A DNA stretch of 64,000 bases, from the NCBI RefSeq assembly GCF_001570565.1, contig NZ_BBXE01000019.1, positions 223,746 through 287,745 on the forward strand. Direction: 5' to 3'. A model generated the notes under the pieces. That model was given only the letters and a program-made list of their open reading frames with translations, searched no databases and was not told the DNA's origin. This DNA is from Herbidospora yilanensis. GTDB taxonomy: Bacteria; Actinomycetota; Actinomycetes; Streptosporangiales; Streptosporangiaceae. The first letter of the stretch is position 1, and each line of letters starts with the position of its first letter. Shown here one piece after another: positions 24,826-33,456 of the stretch. The position numbers and the translations under genes were made by a program.

Positions 24826-25780
24826 CTTCGACGCCCCTTCGCCCCTGGCGACCCTGTTCGACCGCCCTCCCGCCACGGAAGCCGACCTGGCCGACGCGCG
24901 CGCCCGCTTCGTGGCCGCCGCCGCGAAGGCCCGCCCCCGGGACCGGAACCTGCTGAAGCCGTTGCTCGCGGCCCTGATGACCGCGTTGCTGGCCGTGACC
25001 GCCGCCATCGGCCTGCGGCCGCTCCCGGCCGGCGACCCGCCGCCCGAGCGACCCGAGCCGTCCGCCGCCCAGCAGATCCTGCTGAAGGCCGCCGACCTCG
25101 CGCCCCGTTATGACGACGTCCGGACGCGGAAGCCCGGGGAGTACCTCTACGTCGGCAAGGTCTACCGGGGCTGGGACGCCCGCAAGGGAAAGATCACGAC
25201 CTCCGGGGGTGAGTTCTGGACCCCCGGCGATGGCACGGGCCCATGGCTGCACAGCACGGGGAGACGGGAGACGCTGTTCTCGCGGGTCTGCCCCTCCGAC
25301 GACCCGCTCGCCTGGTCCTCCGACCTGCGCGCCGAGATCACCGCCGGGGGCCGCTCCGGGGCCTCCGACCGGTTCCGGAGAATCGCCGCCATGCTGGATT
25401 GGACGACCTTCCATCCCGAGCGGACGGCGGCCCTGCTGCGGATGGCCGCCGAGGTGCCCGGCCTCACCGTGACCCGGGGGCAGGTCGACGCCATGGACCG
25501 GCCGGCGTTCACCGTCGGCCTCGACCGGGACGGGTTCCGCGACGAGCTGGTCTTCAACGAGCCGGAAGGCGTGCCGGTGGGGCGGCGGACCGTGGTGACC
25601 AGGGAGATCGTCGCGCCGGAGGGCACCACGCCCGCGGGCACCGTCATCGGGCACGCGGTCGCCCTTTACGGCGTCACGCCGGCGTTGCCGCGCCGGCCCG
25701 CCGGATCGTTGTCGATCGGGAACGAGCGGCTGACCGCGGATCAGGTGAAGCGGGTGGAGCGCGAGGCGCGCTGCGACTGA
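24818..25780 (+). CDS. CU044_5270-type membrane-anchored protein (sigma-factor partner)
   Basis: 320 residues: a cytoplasmic N-terminus of about 45 residues, one membrane helix (LLAALMTALLAVTAAIGL, about 48-65), a Pro-rich linker and a large extracytoplasmic domain with RKPGEYLYVGKVYRG and YGVTPALPRRPAGSLSIG. This layout matches the actinobacterial family found with ECF sigma factors. It lacks a zinc anti-sigma motif, so direct anti-sigma action is unproved. Confidence 0.8.
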   Translation: MRDFDAPSPLATLFDRPPATEADLADARARFVAAAAKARPRDRNLLKPLLAALMTALLAVTAAIGLRPLPAGDPPPERPEPSAAQQILLKAADLAPRYDDVRTRKPGEYLYVGKVYRGWDARKGKITTSGGEFWTPGDGTGPWLHSTGRRETLFSRVCPSDDPLAWSSDLRAEITAGGRSGASDRFRRIAAMLDWTTFHPERTAALLRMAAEVPGLTVTRGQVDAMDRPAFTVGLDRDGFRDELVFNEPEGVPVGRRTVVTREIVAPEGTTPAGTVIGHAVALYGVTPALPRRPAGSLSIGNERLTADQVKRVEREARCD

Positions 25781-25784
25781 GCCA

Positions 25785-25825
25785 ACGCGACAGGGCGAAC
25801 GCGACAGGGCGGACGCGACAGGGCG
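25785..25825. repeat. Three 14-bp direct repeats
   Basis: ACGCGACAGGGCGA-type unit repeated three times (25785, 25799, 25813; the last is 13 bp), between the stop of the sigma-partner gene and its terminator. Confidence 0.85.
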
Positions 25826-25852
25826 CCCCCCGGATGATCCGGAGGGCGCCCT
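25820..25852. terminator. Bidirectional terminator hairpin
   Basis: 16-base arms around a single loop base, AGGGCGCCC...GGGCGCCCT, with one mismatch. It lies between the convergent sigma operon and rbpA and can serve both; no long T-run, as is common at high GC. Confidence 0.7.
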
Positions 25853-25875
25853 CGCGTCGGTGGTGGGATGGGGCC

Positions 25876-26220
25876 CTATGCGCTCTTGCGCCGCTGCGCC
25901 CGCAGGATGGCCAGCCGCTCGTTCAGGACCTCTTCGAGGTCTTCGATCGAACGCCGCTCCAGCAGCATGTCCCAATGGGTGCGCGGGGGCTTGGCCTTCT
26001 TCTGCTGGGGCTGCTCGGCGTCGACCCGGAGCGCGGGGGAGCCGCAGTGACGGCACTCCCAGCTCGCGGGGATCTCGGCCTCGGCGGCCAGTGGAACGGT
26101 GGTGTGGTGACCCCTGGGGCAGGTGTAGGACACCTCCTGGCGGGGTGCCAGATCGGTGTTGCGGTCGTTCTCGTAGCTGGTCGCGCCGAGCCGGGTACCG
26201 CGAAGTGCACGCTCGCCCAT
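25876..26220 (-). CDS. rbpA: RNA polymerase-binding protein RbpA
   Basis: 114 residues: the N-terminal tail GERALRGTRLGATSYEND, a zinc core with CPRGH and CRHCG, a basic linker (QQKKAKPPRTHWDMLLERR) and the sigma-interaction domain SIEDLEEVLNERL. RbpA binds RNA polymerase and group 1/2 sigma factors, stabilises open complexes and affects rifampicin response. AGGAGG upstream of the ATG. Single-gene transcript with its own promoter. Confidence 0.95.
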   Translation of the reverse strand: MGERALRGTRLGATSYENDRNTDLAPRQEVSYTCPRGHHTTVPLAAEAEIPASWECRHCGSPALRVDAEQPQQKKAKPPRTHWDMLLERRSIEDLEEVLNERLAILRAQRRKSA

Positions 26221-26255
26221 GTTCTAAGCCTCCTGAGATCCCCCTATACGACACA

Positions 26256-26287
26256 GCTATAGAGGGGTTGGTCTCCACCGGGTACAA
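26256..26287 (-). promoter_or_regulatory. Probable rbpA promoter
   Basis: On the minus strand TTGTAC (complement of 26282-26287) and TCTATA (complement of 26258-26263), spacer 18 bp, about 40 nt before the rbpA ATG. The 146-bp gap is AT-richer than its surroundings. I see no clear SigR-type GGAAT/GTT pair. Confidence 0.4.
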
Positions 26288-26366
26288 CGCCTGATACCGT
26301 GTGTGGATTCCCACCCAAGACGTGATCCAATCGCGCTTTTTCCGGCGCTCGTGAACCGATTCGCCG

Positions 26367-27725
26367 TCAAATCCGTTCTGGCACGTCGTTGCCCGCGGCC
26401 CTGATCGCCTTCGGCAGGTTGACCGACGCGAGCAGCACCCCGCCGATGACGAAGAAGATCACCAGTGAGACGATGCCGTACCGGTAGCTGTCGGTGAGCT
26501 GGAGGGCCAGGCCCAGGGTGAAGGATCCGATGAGCGTCGCACCCTTGTCACTGATCTCGTAGAGGCTGTAATACTCCGCTTCCCGCCCCTTCGGGATCAC
26601 GTGGGAGAACAACGACCGCGACAGGGCTTGTGTTCCCCCCATCACGATCGCGATGGCGAACCCGAGGGCGAAGAACAGCAGCGGCCGCTCCGGCGGCACG
26701 AAGTAGGCGGCGGCCACGACGCCGCACCAGCCGGCCAGCGACCACAACACGGTCTTGCGGGTGCCGATGCGGACCGCGATCCGGCCCAGCAGGATCGCGC
26801 CGAAGAACGCCACGAACTGCACCATCAGGATCGCGCCGATGCGATCGGTCTCGCCCAGCCGCAGTTCCTGGTCGGCGTAGGTCGCCGAGAAGCTGATGAC
26901 CGTCTGCACGCCGTCGTTGTAGGCGATGTACGCCAGCAGGAAGACCAGCGTCAGCGGATAGCGGGTGACCAGGTCGCGCACGGTGAACACGAGCTGGCGC
27001 GCGCTGAGCACCACGGCCCGGCCGGCCCCCTCGTCGGCGGCGGCCGCCCCGCGCCGGTTGCGCAGCCGCAGCAGCGGGATGATCGTGAACCCGCCCCACC
27101 ACAGGCCGGCCGAGGCCAGGGCCAGGCGCACCGCCGTGCCGGTCGAGATGCCGATCGCCTCGGCGTTCAGGAACAGCCCCAGGTTGACCACCAGCAGCAG
27201 GCCGCCGCCCAGGTAGCCGAAGCCCCAGCCGCGGGCCGAGACCCGGTCGCGTTCCTCGGGTGTGGAGATCTGCGGCAGGAAGGAGTTGTAGACCACGAAG
27301 GCCGCCGCGAAGCTGGTCTGGCCGACGATGAACAACACCCCGCCCAGGATGTAGGCGCCGTCGGCGACGAACCACATGAGCAGGGTGGCCGCCGACCCCA
27401 GGTAGGCGAAGAACCCCATGATCTCTTTCTTGCGCCCGGTGTGGTCGGCCAGCGCCCCGGCGACCAGCATCACGATGATCTGGCAGACCGCCGCGACGCC
27501 GACCACGAAGGAGTAGTAGGCCGAGGGCCGCACGTCGAACCCGAGCACGCCGACGAACGGCGCCCCGTTCGCGGCCTCCTGGGCGATCTCGGTCAGGTAG
27601 GGCCCGAGGAACACGGTCATGACCGTGGTGGGGAAGGCCGAGTTGGCCCAGTCGTACCAGTACCAGCCTTTTTGCTCGCGGGTTCTGGCCTGCGGGCTCT
27701 CGTCGATGACCTGGGGGGAAGCCAT
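26367..27725 (-). CDS. UMF1-family MFS transporter
   Basis: 452 residues with about 12 membrane helices. The N-terminal KGWYWYDWANSAFPTTVMTVFLGPYLTEIA is the hallmark of the UMF1 (Atg22-like) family, and GGTQALSRSLFSHVIPKGREAEYYSLYEISDKG is the second-half signature. The family is linked to amino-acid or small-molecule efflux; substrate unknown. The GDPD gene ends 12 nt before this start codon on the coding strand, suggesting an operon. Confidence 0.87.
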   Translation of the reverse strand: MASPQVIDESPQARTREQKGWYWYDWANSAFPTTVMTVFLGPYLTEIAQEAANGAPFVGVLGFDVRPSAYYSFVVGVAAVCQIIVMLVAGALADHTGRKKEIMGFFAYLGSAATLLMWFVADGAYILGGVLFIVGQTSFAAAFVVYNSFLPQISTPEERDRVSARGWGFGYLGGGLLLVVNLGLFLNAEAIGISTGTAVRLALASAGLWWGGFTIIPLLRLRNRRGAAAADEGAGRAVVLSARQLVFTVRDLVTRYPLTLVFLLAYIAYNDGVQTVISFSATYADQELRLGETDRIGAILMVQFVAFFGAILLGRIAVRIGTRKTVLWSLAGWCGVVAAAYFVPPERPLLFFALGFAIAIVMGGTQALSRSLFSHVIPKGREAEYYSLYEISDKGATLIGSFTLGLALQLTDSYRYGIVSLVIFFVIGGVLLASVNLPKAIRAAGNDVPERI

Positions 27726-27737
27726 TCCTACTCGCTC

Positions 27738-28523
27738 TCAGGCAGTGGGCCACTGGCCGCGTTCGGTGAGCACCTCGCGCAGTCCGGTGATGTTGTCGGT
27801 CATGATCCCGTCGACCCCGAGGTCGAGCAGGCGTTCCATGGTCGGCCGGTCGTCGATGGTCCACACGTGGACCTGCACGCCGATCGAGTGGGCGGTCTGG
27901 ACGAACCCCGGGGTGACCACGCGCAGCCCCCGCCACCCCAGCGGCACCTGCGCGCACGGGACGCCCGAGTGGGCCAGCCCCGCCAGCAGCCGCCCGTAGT
28001 TGCCGCGCGCGGAGGCGGTGCGCAGCGCGGCGACGGCGCGGGGACCCATGGCCGAGCACACCTCCGGCCCGCAGGCCCGCCGGGCCTGCGCCAGCCGCAT
28101 GTCGGAGAAGGAGGTCAGGCACACCCGCGCGGAGGCGCCGGTACGCCGCAGCGTCCGCGCCAGCGGCACGATCGCCGGGGACTCCTTCACGTCGATGTTG
28201 ACCCGCACCCCGGGAAAGGCGCCGAGCAGGTCCTCCAGCAGCGGGATCTCGTCGACGCCGCCGATGCGCGCCTTGGCGACCTCGCGGTAGGGCAGCCGGG
28301 AGATGCGCCCGCGCCGGTCGGTGACCCGGTCGAGGGTGTGGTCGTGGAAGACGACGAGCACCCCGTCGGCGGTGGCGTGCACGTCGGTCTCAAGATAGTC
28401 GTAGCCCATCGCGACGGCCTTCTCGAAGGCGGCCATCGTGTTCTCGCGTCCTTCGGCGGCCCCGCCGCGGTGGGCGAAGGCCAGCGGCGCGGGATGGTCG
28501 AGGAAGGCGAACCGTCGCTGCAC
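27738..28523 (-). CDS. Glycerophosphodiester phosphodiesterase
   Basis: 261 residues. AHRGGAAEGRENTMAAF carries the catalytic His and Glu, ETDVHATADGVLVVFHDHTLDR the metal ligands and second His, and NIDVKE a further metal site. No signal peptide, so cytosolic, unlike secreted GlpQ. Hydrolyses glycerophosphodiesters to glycerol-3-phosphate. Upstream of the UMF1 transporter in the same direction. Confidence 0.92.
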   Translation of the reverse strand: MQRRFAFLDHPAPLAFAHRGGAAEGRENTMAAFEKAVAMGYDYLETDVHATADGVLVVFHDHTLDRVTDRRGRISRLPYREVAKARIGGVDEIPLLEDLLGAFPGVRVNIDVKESPAIVPLARTLRRTGASARVCLTSFSDMRLAQARRACGPEVCSAMGPRAVAALRTASARGNYGRLLAGLAHSGVPCAQVPLGWRGLRVVTPGFVQTAHSIGVQVHVWTIDDRPTMERLLDLGVDGIMTDNITGLREVLTERGQWPTA

Positions 28524-28589
28524 GAGCGTGAGTATGCCCGGTGTGCGAGCCCTGTTCCACTCCCCTCCCCGCCCGGCGGGTTGTCCGGT

Positions 28590-29135
28590 TCAGGGGGCCG
28601 ACCACTCCTGCCGCCGGGCCTCGGCCAGGGCGATGGCGGCCGCGACGGAGACGTTGAAGGAGCCGACGCGGCCCACCTGCGGGATGTAGGCGACCGCGTC
28701 GGCGGACTCCAGGACGGCCGGGGAGCAGCCGTGGTCCTCGCTGCCGACGACCAGGCACACGTCGCCGGTCAGCTTGGCCTCGTGGAGCGGGACGGCGTCG
28801 CCGGTGAGCTCGATCGCCACGACGGTGAACCCGTCGTCCTTGGCCGCGCGCACGGCCTGGGCGGCCGGGACCGGCTCGTGCCACTCGACCAGCCGGTCGG
28901 TGCCCAGGGCGGTCTTCTGCGCCTTGGGGTTGGTGGGCGGGGTGGCGTTGCCGGCCAGCCAGATGACGTCGACGCCGAACGCGGCGGCCGTCCGGAAGAT
29001 GGAGCCGATGTTGAACGGCCCGGTGACCGATTCGACGATCATCCCGAGGCGGCCGGCCGTGTTGCGCCGCCAGGTGCGGTTGAGCCGCTTGACGTCGGTC
29101 GGGCGGAGCTGGCGGCGCGGGTTCGGGGTGCTCAT
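28590..29135 (-). CDS. SpoU/TrmH-family RNA ribose methyltransferase
   Basis: 181 residues. SPOUT-fold motifs are visible: ESVTGPFNIGSIFRTAAAFGVD (motif 1), LVVGSEDHGCSP (motif 2) and IPQVGRVGSFNVSVAAAIAL (motif 3). Methylates 2'-O of a ribose in tRNA or rRNA. The start ATG at 29133-29135 overlaps the TGA of the upstream methyltransferase gene (ATGA), so the two RNA methylases are coupled. Confidence 0.88.
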   Translation of the reverse strand: MSTPNPRRQLRPTDVKRLNRTWRRNTAGRLGMIVESVTGPFNIGSIFRTAAAFGVDVIWLAGNATPPTNPKAQKTALGTDRLVEWHEPVPAAQAVRAAKDDGFTVVAIELTGDAVPLHEAKLTGDVCLVVGSEDHGCSPAVLESADAVAYIPQVGRVGSFNVSVAAAIALAEARRQEWSAP

Positions 29136-29725
29136 CTGGTGGGCGTCACTTTCAGGATGCGGTAGGCGGCGCGGGAGGCGTGGCGGGTGGCGGTCCAGCC
29201 CTGCTCGGTGAGCCACTTCTGCAGGGAGTCGGAGCCGAGGTGTTTCTGGACGACCAGGTAGGCGGCCCCGCCGGGGAGGAGCCGGTCGAGCCAGCGGGTG
29301 AGCATGGCGTGGAGGGCGGGTTTGCCGATGCGGATGGCCGGGTTGGACCAGATCGCGGCGAACCGCACCTCGTCGGGCATCTCGTCGGCGTGCACGCACC
29401 TTACTTTGTCAAGGCCGGCGGCCGCGGCGTTGCGCGCCGTGAGGTCGAGTGACCGCCGGTTGACGTCGACGGCCCAGACGGTCGCCTGCGGCGACCGGGT
29501 CGCCATCGTCAGTGCGATCGGCCCGTAGCCGCAGCCCAGATCCAGCAGATCGCCGGAAGGCGGCGGGGGCGGCACCGACTCCAGCAGGATCTTGGTGCCG
29601 GTGTCGACGCGGTCGGGGGAGAACACGCCCCGGTCGGTCTCCAGCCGCAGGTGCAGGTCGGGCAGCACCAGCGTGACCGTGGCGGGCCGGCTCTCGGCCT
29701 GCGGCCGCTCGTCGAAGTAGTGCAC
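29132..29725 (-). CDS. RsmC-like methyltransferase
   Basis: 197 residues, class I SAM fold with LLDLGCGYGPIALTMA (about 60-75), AVDVNRRSLDLTARNAAAAG and WSNPAIRIGK, the variant of the N-P-P-F/Y motif typical of the C-terminal half of RsmC, which makes m2G in 16S rRNA. It lacks the N-terminal pseudo-domain of the E. coli enzyme, as in most actinobacterial homologues. Confidence 0.85.
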   Translation of the reverse strand: MHYFDERPQAESRPATVTLVLPDLHLRLETDRGVFSPDRVDTGTKILLESVPPPPPSGDLLDLGCGYGPIALTMATRSPQATVWAVDVNRRSLDLTARNAAAAGLDKVRCVHADEMPDEVRFAAIWSNPAIRIGKPALHAMLTRWLDRLLPGGAAYLVVQKHLGSDSLQKWLTEQGWTATRHASRAAYRILKVTPTR

Positions 29726-29762
29726 GGGCCGGAACGTTACCCCAGCTTCCGGGGACGCGGGT

Positions 29763-29796
29763 GCCGGCCCGGGGGCGGGTCCGCCCCCGGGCCGGC
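29763..29796. terminator. GC-rich terminator hairpin
   Basis: Perfect 16-bp stem (29763-29778 with 29781-29796) around a 2-nt loop, directly after the stop of the TraR/DksA gene and before the rsmC-like gene. Strong structure, no T-run. Confidence 0.7.
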
Positions 29797-29800
29797 CGGG

Positions 29801-30139
29801 TCAGGCGGCCTCGTGCCGCCGCTGGCAGTCGATGCAGGTGCGCGCCAGCGGCCGGATCTTGAGCCGCTCGAAGGGGATGGCGCCCGCGCAGTCCGCGCAG
29901 CGGCCGTAGGTGCCCGCCGCCAGCCGCTTCAGGGCGTGGGACAGTTCGGCGATGGCGCGTTCGGCGACGACGATCGAGACGGTCAGCTCCTGCCAGGTGT
30001 CGTCGGCGCCGCTGCTGTCCCGCTGCTGCCTCCGCAGCCCGTCGAGGTGGCGGCCGCGCTGCTCCAGTTGTTCCCGTAGTTCCTCGCGCAGCGACTGGAT
30101 CTGGACGCTGCTGATCGGGGTGGGATGACGAGTGGTCAT
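29801..30139 (-). CDS. TraR/DksA-family zinc-finger protein
   Basis: 112 residues from ATG at 30137-30139 (MTTRHPTPISS), with GAAGGA 9 nt upstream. A helical N-terminal hairpin (LREELREQLEQRGRHLDGLRRQQ) is followed by GTYGRCADCAGAIPFERLKIRPLARTCIDCQRRHE, a four-cysteine zinc finger. DksA-like proteins insert into the RNA polymerase secondary channel. The acidic tip expected of DksA is not obvious, so it may act differently. Confidence 0.87.
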   Translation of the reverse strand: MTTRHPTPISSVQIQSLREELREQLEQRGRHLDGLRRQQRDSSGADDTWQELTVSIVVAERAIAELSHALKRLAAGTYGRCADCAGAIPFERLKIRPLARTCIDCQRRHEAA

Positions 30140-30301
30140 GATCTTGTGTTCCTTCGCGCGCGTGGGAAGGCGTCGGCACCGGCCCGCGCGGCCGCCACGG
30201 GTGGCCTCGGCCATGGCCGGCGGCCGGCGCGGGGCATCTCGTGTGCCGCGCCGGAGAAGAGCCCCGGCTCTACGGCCACGGGGCTCGGTGGGAAGGGCCG
30301 G

Positions 30302-30664
30302 TCAGGCGCCGGGCGGGCTGCGCGGTCCCGCGGTGCGGTGTGCCGGGCGCTGCGGATCACGGAACGCGTCGGTGTCCGGGGCCGAAGGCGTCACGAGGGG
30401 CTGATGGGCGGGCGCGTCGTGGAACCCGCCGCGCGGCGGCCACGACGACGGCGCGTGGTGCTCGCGGGCGGCGCCGGTCTGCGGCGGCAGGCTCGACACG
30501 TCGGCGGCCGCGTCGCTCTGGCTCCACACCCGGCCGGAGCCGCCGTCCACCGCGCCCCGGGCGCCGGTCGTCAGCAGGGAGGACACGATCAGGCACAGCA
30601 GGACCAGGACCGTCGTGGCGGCGCCCGCGACGGACCTTCGTGGTGTTCTCCACGGTCCTGTCAT
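30302..30664 (-). CDS. Small exported or membrane-anchored Pro-rich protein
   Basis: 120 residues from ATG at 30662-30664. A basic start (MTGPWRTPRRS) and one hydrophobic helix (VLVLLCLIVSSLLTTGARGA, about 20-39) are followed by a disordered tail rich in Pro, Ala, His and Ser. Helix plus ARGA could be a signal peptide or anchor. No family recognised. Divergent from another small exported protein 91 bp away. No clear ribosome site, so the start and the gene itself are only moderately supported. Confidence 0.5.
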   Translation of the reverse strand: MTGPWRTPRRSVAGAATTVLVLLCLIVSSLLTTGARGAVDGGSGRVWSQSDAAADVSSLPPQTGAAREHHAPSSWPPRGGFHDAPAHQPLVTPSAPDTDAFRDPQRPAHRTAGPRSPPGA

Positions 30665-30755
30665 GATGCCGACCATAGCCGAGCGCATCGGGGGGCGCGC
30701 CGGTCCCGGTCGCGGGGTACGGTGGCGCGAACCCCCCAAGTCGGCAGGAGGAGAC

Positions 30756-31127
30756 GTGAGCGGAAGACTGCCCGTCGCGCTGCTCCTGCTGCTGTCGGCC
30801 TTCCTGCTGGGGCCCGCCCCGGCGACCGCGGCCCCCGGGGCGTCCGGTCTCCCGGTGGCGGTCGCGAACGTGGCGCCCGGCGGCTCCGCGCCGCTCGCCC
30901 AGTGGGGCGATCCGGCTCCGGACGCCGATCGTGACACCGCCCCGCCCCGGCTGCGGCCCGGCTGGGGTGTGGCCGCGCCCCTGCTCCTGCCTGCCGTGCT
31001 GCCGTCCACCGGGTCGCCGGTTCCGGTCCTGCGGGCGGTCGCGACCGTCGCCGCGTCCTTCTCCGCCGTGCCGCGACCGGCGGCCGGCCGGGCTCCGGCA
31101 CGGGCCCCTCCTGCCACGACGCGCTGA
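30756..31127 (+). CDS. Small secreted protein upstream of secDF
   Basis: 123 residues. GTG start with GGAGGAG just upstream. A clear signal peptide (LPVALLLLLSAFLLGPAPATAAPG, cleavage likely near residue 27) precedes a Pro/Ala/Gly-rich body with a second hydrophobic stretch (GVAAPLLLPAVLPS). No Cys and no known domain. It ends 41 nt before secDF and is probably in its operon, so it may be an accessory or substrate of that SecDF (inference). Confidence 0.65.
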   Translation: MSGRLPVALLLLLSAFLLGPAPATAAPGASGLPVAVANVAPGGSAPLAQWGDPAPDADRDTAPPRLRPGWGVAAPLLLPAVLPSTGSPVPVLRAVATVAASFSAVPRPAAGRAPARAPPATTR

Positions 31128-31168
31128 GGTCCCCTTTCCCCTTCTGCGATGGCCGTGGAGGCTTTCTC

Positions 31169-33424
31169 ATGTTCCGTGCGCCCTTTTGGCGCGCGGTGGC
31201 GGCGTGCGTCGTCGTCGTCACCGCTCTGCTGCTCACGCTCACCCTTTCGCCACGCCTCGGTCTGGACCTGCGTGGCGGCACCCAGCTCGTGTTCGAGACC
31301 CGGGACGGCCCGGCGGCCAAGGCCGACGCCGGGGCCGCCGACCGCGCGCTGGACGTGCTGCGCCGCCGCGCCGACGCGCTCGGCGTGGTCGACCCCACCC
31401 TGCTCCGCTCCGGGGAGCGGCGCATCATCGTCGAGCTGCCCGGTGTGCTCGACCCGCGCCAGGCCGCCGAGGTCATCGGCCGGACGGCGCAGCTCACCTT
31501 CCATCCCGTGCTCGGACCGGCCGGGGGCGCCGGGGATTCCGGGCGGGTCCTGGCCGACGAGTCCGGTCAGCCGCTGCGTGTCGGCCCGGCCGCGATCACC
31601 GGCGGCGACGTGGCGGACGCCGCCGCGCGCACCGATCCGGCGCAGGGCCCCGGCTGGTTCGTCAGCCTCGACTTCCACGATGCCGACGCCTGGCGGCGGC
31701 TGACGGCCGAGGCGGCGTGTCACGGCGCCGGCGATCCCCGGCGGCGGGTGGCCATCGTGCTGGACGACGAGGTCATCTCCTCGCCCCAGGTCGATTCGAG
31801 AGTGGCGTGCCGGGCCGGCATCCCGGGTGGTTCGACCCAGATCACCGGTTCCTTCGCCCACGAGGAGGCGCGTGACCTGGCCATGCTGATCAAGGGCGGC
31901 GCCCTGCCCGTCCCGCTGACGCTGATCGAGCAGCGGACCGTCGGGCCCACGCTCGGCGCGGAGGCGATCGAGGCCAGTGGCAAGGCGGGCGTCGCCGGGG
32001 TGCTGCTCACGGCGCTGTTCATCGTCGTCGTCTACCGGCTGTCGGGGTTGACGGCGGCGGTCGCGCTGATGACGTACGGGTTGATCTCCTACGCCGCGCT
32101 GCTGGCGTTCGGGGCGACGCTCACGCTGCCGGGCCTGGCCGGGTTCGTCCTGGCGGTCGGCATGGCGGTGGACGCCAACGTGCTGGTCTTCGAGCGGGCC
32201 CGTGAGGAGTACGGACGGGCGCCGGGCCGGGGCCTGCGGGCGGCGCTGGATCGCGGTTTCGCCCGGGCGTGGAGCGCCATCGCCGACTCCAACGTCACCA
32301 CGCTGCTGGCGGCCGGTCTGCTGTTCTGGCTGGCCTCCGGGCCGGTGCGCGGCTTCGGCGTGACCCTGGCGATCGGCGTCTTCGCCGCGCTCGTCTCGGC
32401 CATGCTCGTCACCCGGGTGCTGACGCACTCCCTCGCCGGCGTGATCGGCGGGCGGTGGTCGGGTCTGGCCTCGCCCGGCCGGGTCAGGACGTGGATCGTG
32501 GGGCGGGACCCCCGGCTCATGGCCGCCGGACGGCGGTGGCTGGCCGGATCGGTCCTGCTGGCCGGGGTGGCCGTGGCGGGGCTGGTCGTGAACGGGCTGG
32601 ACTTCGGGGTGGAGTTCACCGGGGGCCGGATGGTCGAGTTCGCCGCCGCGCGGCCGGTGAGCGGGGAGGTGGCGCGGCAGGCGGTGGCCGAGGCGGGGCA
32701 CGCGTCGGCCACCGTCCAGACCTCCGTGCGGGCCTCGGGCGCGGAGGTGTCGGTACGGGCGGGGCAGCTCGGCCCGGACGACGTCGCGGCGATCGAACGG
32801 GCCCTGGAGGCGCGGGTGGGTGAGGTGACCAAGCGGCGCGATGAGATGGTCGGCCCCAGCCTGGGCGAGGAGTTGCGCCGCAACGCGTTGATCGCGCTCG
32901 GCGTCGCGCTGGCGGCGCAGCTGGCCTACCTGTCGGTCCGTTTCCGCTGGACCTTCGCCGCGGCGTCGGTGCTGGCGCTGGTCGTGGACGCCCTGGCGGT
33001 GGCCGGCCTGTTCGCCTGGCTGGGCCGGCCGGTCGACGGGGTGTTCCTGGCGGCCATGCTGACCGTCATCGGCTACTCCATCAACGACAAGGTGGTCGTC
33101 TTCGACCGGGTCCGCGAGTTGTGGCAGGCGAGCCCCGCGGCCCGGCTGCCCGACGTCGTGAACGCGGCGATCCTGCAGACGGTGCCGCGAACGGTCAACA
33201 CCGGGCTGGGGGCGCTGTTCATCCTGGTGGCCCTGGCCGTGTTCGGCGGCGACTCCCTGCGGGACTTCGCCGTCGCGCTCGTCGCCGGGATCGTGGTCGG
33301 GACCGCGTCCTCGTCGCTGGTGGCCGGTCCTCTCGCGGTCGAGTTCGAACGTTTCAGCGGGCGGCCGCCGCCCGAGCCGCCCGCGCCCCGCCGGGGCCGG
33401 ACGGGAACCGGAGCCGTGGTCTGA
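31169..33424 (+). CDS. secDF: Fused SecDF protein-export membrane protein
   Basis: 751 residues joining SecD and SecF. The SecD half starts with one helix and GLDLRGGTQLVFE, has the periplasmic domain and five more helices with GMAVDANVLVFERAREE. The SecF half repeats the plan with GVEFTGGRMVEF and TVIGYSINDKVVVFDRVRE. It uses the proton gradient to pull proteins out of SecYEG. Actinomycetes usually also keep separate secD and secF, so this short fused form (no SecYEG neighbours) is probably a second copy. ATG with GGAGG 7 nt upstream. Confidence 0.93.
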   Translation: MFRAPFWRAVAACVVVVTALLLTLTLSPRLGLDLRGGTQLVFETRDGPAAKADAGAADRALDVLRRRADALGVVDPTLLRSGERRIIVELPGVLDPRQAAEVIGRTAQLTFHPVLGPAGGAGDSGRVLADESGQPLRVGPAAITGGDVADAAARTDPAQGPGWFVSLDFHDADAWRRLTAEAACHGAGDPRRRVAIVLDDEVISSPQVDSRVACRAGIPGGSTQITGSFAHEEARDLAMLIKGGALPVPLTLIEQRTVGPTLGAEAIEASGKAGVAGVLLTALFIVVVYRLSGLTAAVALMTYGLISYAALLAFGATLTLPGLAGFVLAVGMAVDANVLVFERAREEYGRAPGRGLRAALDRGFARAWSAIADSNVTTLLAAGLLFWLASGPVRGFGVTLAIGVFAALVSAMLVTRVLTHSLAGVIGGRWSGLASPGRVRTWIVGRDPRLMAAGRRWLAGSVLLAGVAVAGLVVNGLDFGVEFTGGRMVEFAAARPVSGEVARQAVAEAGHASATVQTSVRASGAEVSVRAGQLGPDDVAAIERALEARVGEVTKRRDEMVGPSLGEELRRNALIALGVALAAQLAYLSVRFRWTFAAASVLALVVDALAVAGLFAWLGRPVDGVFLAAMLTVIGYSINDKVVVFDRVRELWQASPAARLPDVVNAAILQTVPRTVNTGLGALFILVALAVFGGDSLRDFAVALVAGIVVGTASSSLVAGPLAVEFERFSGRPPPEPPAPRRGRTGTGAVV

Positions 33425-33456
33425 AGCCGGGGTCTGAGCCGGGCTCGGCGCCCGCG

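Noticed and set aside
29399..29412. CTTACTTTGTCAAGG, similar to the hydrolase/AKR operator
   Set aside because: Not palindromic and inside the RsmC-like gene.
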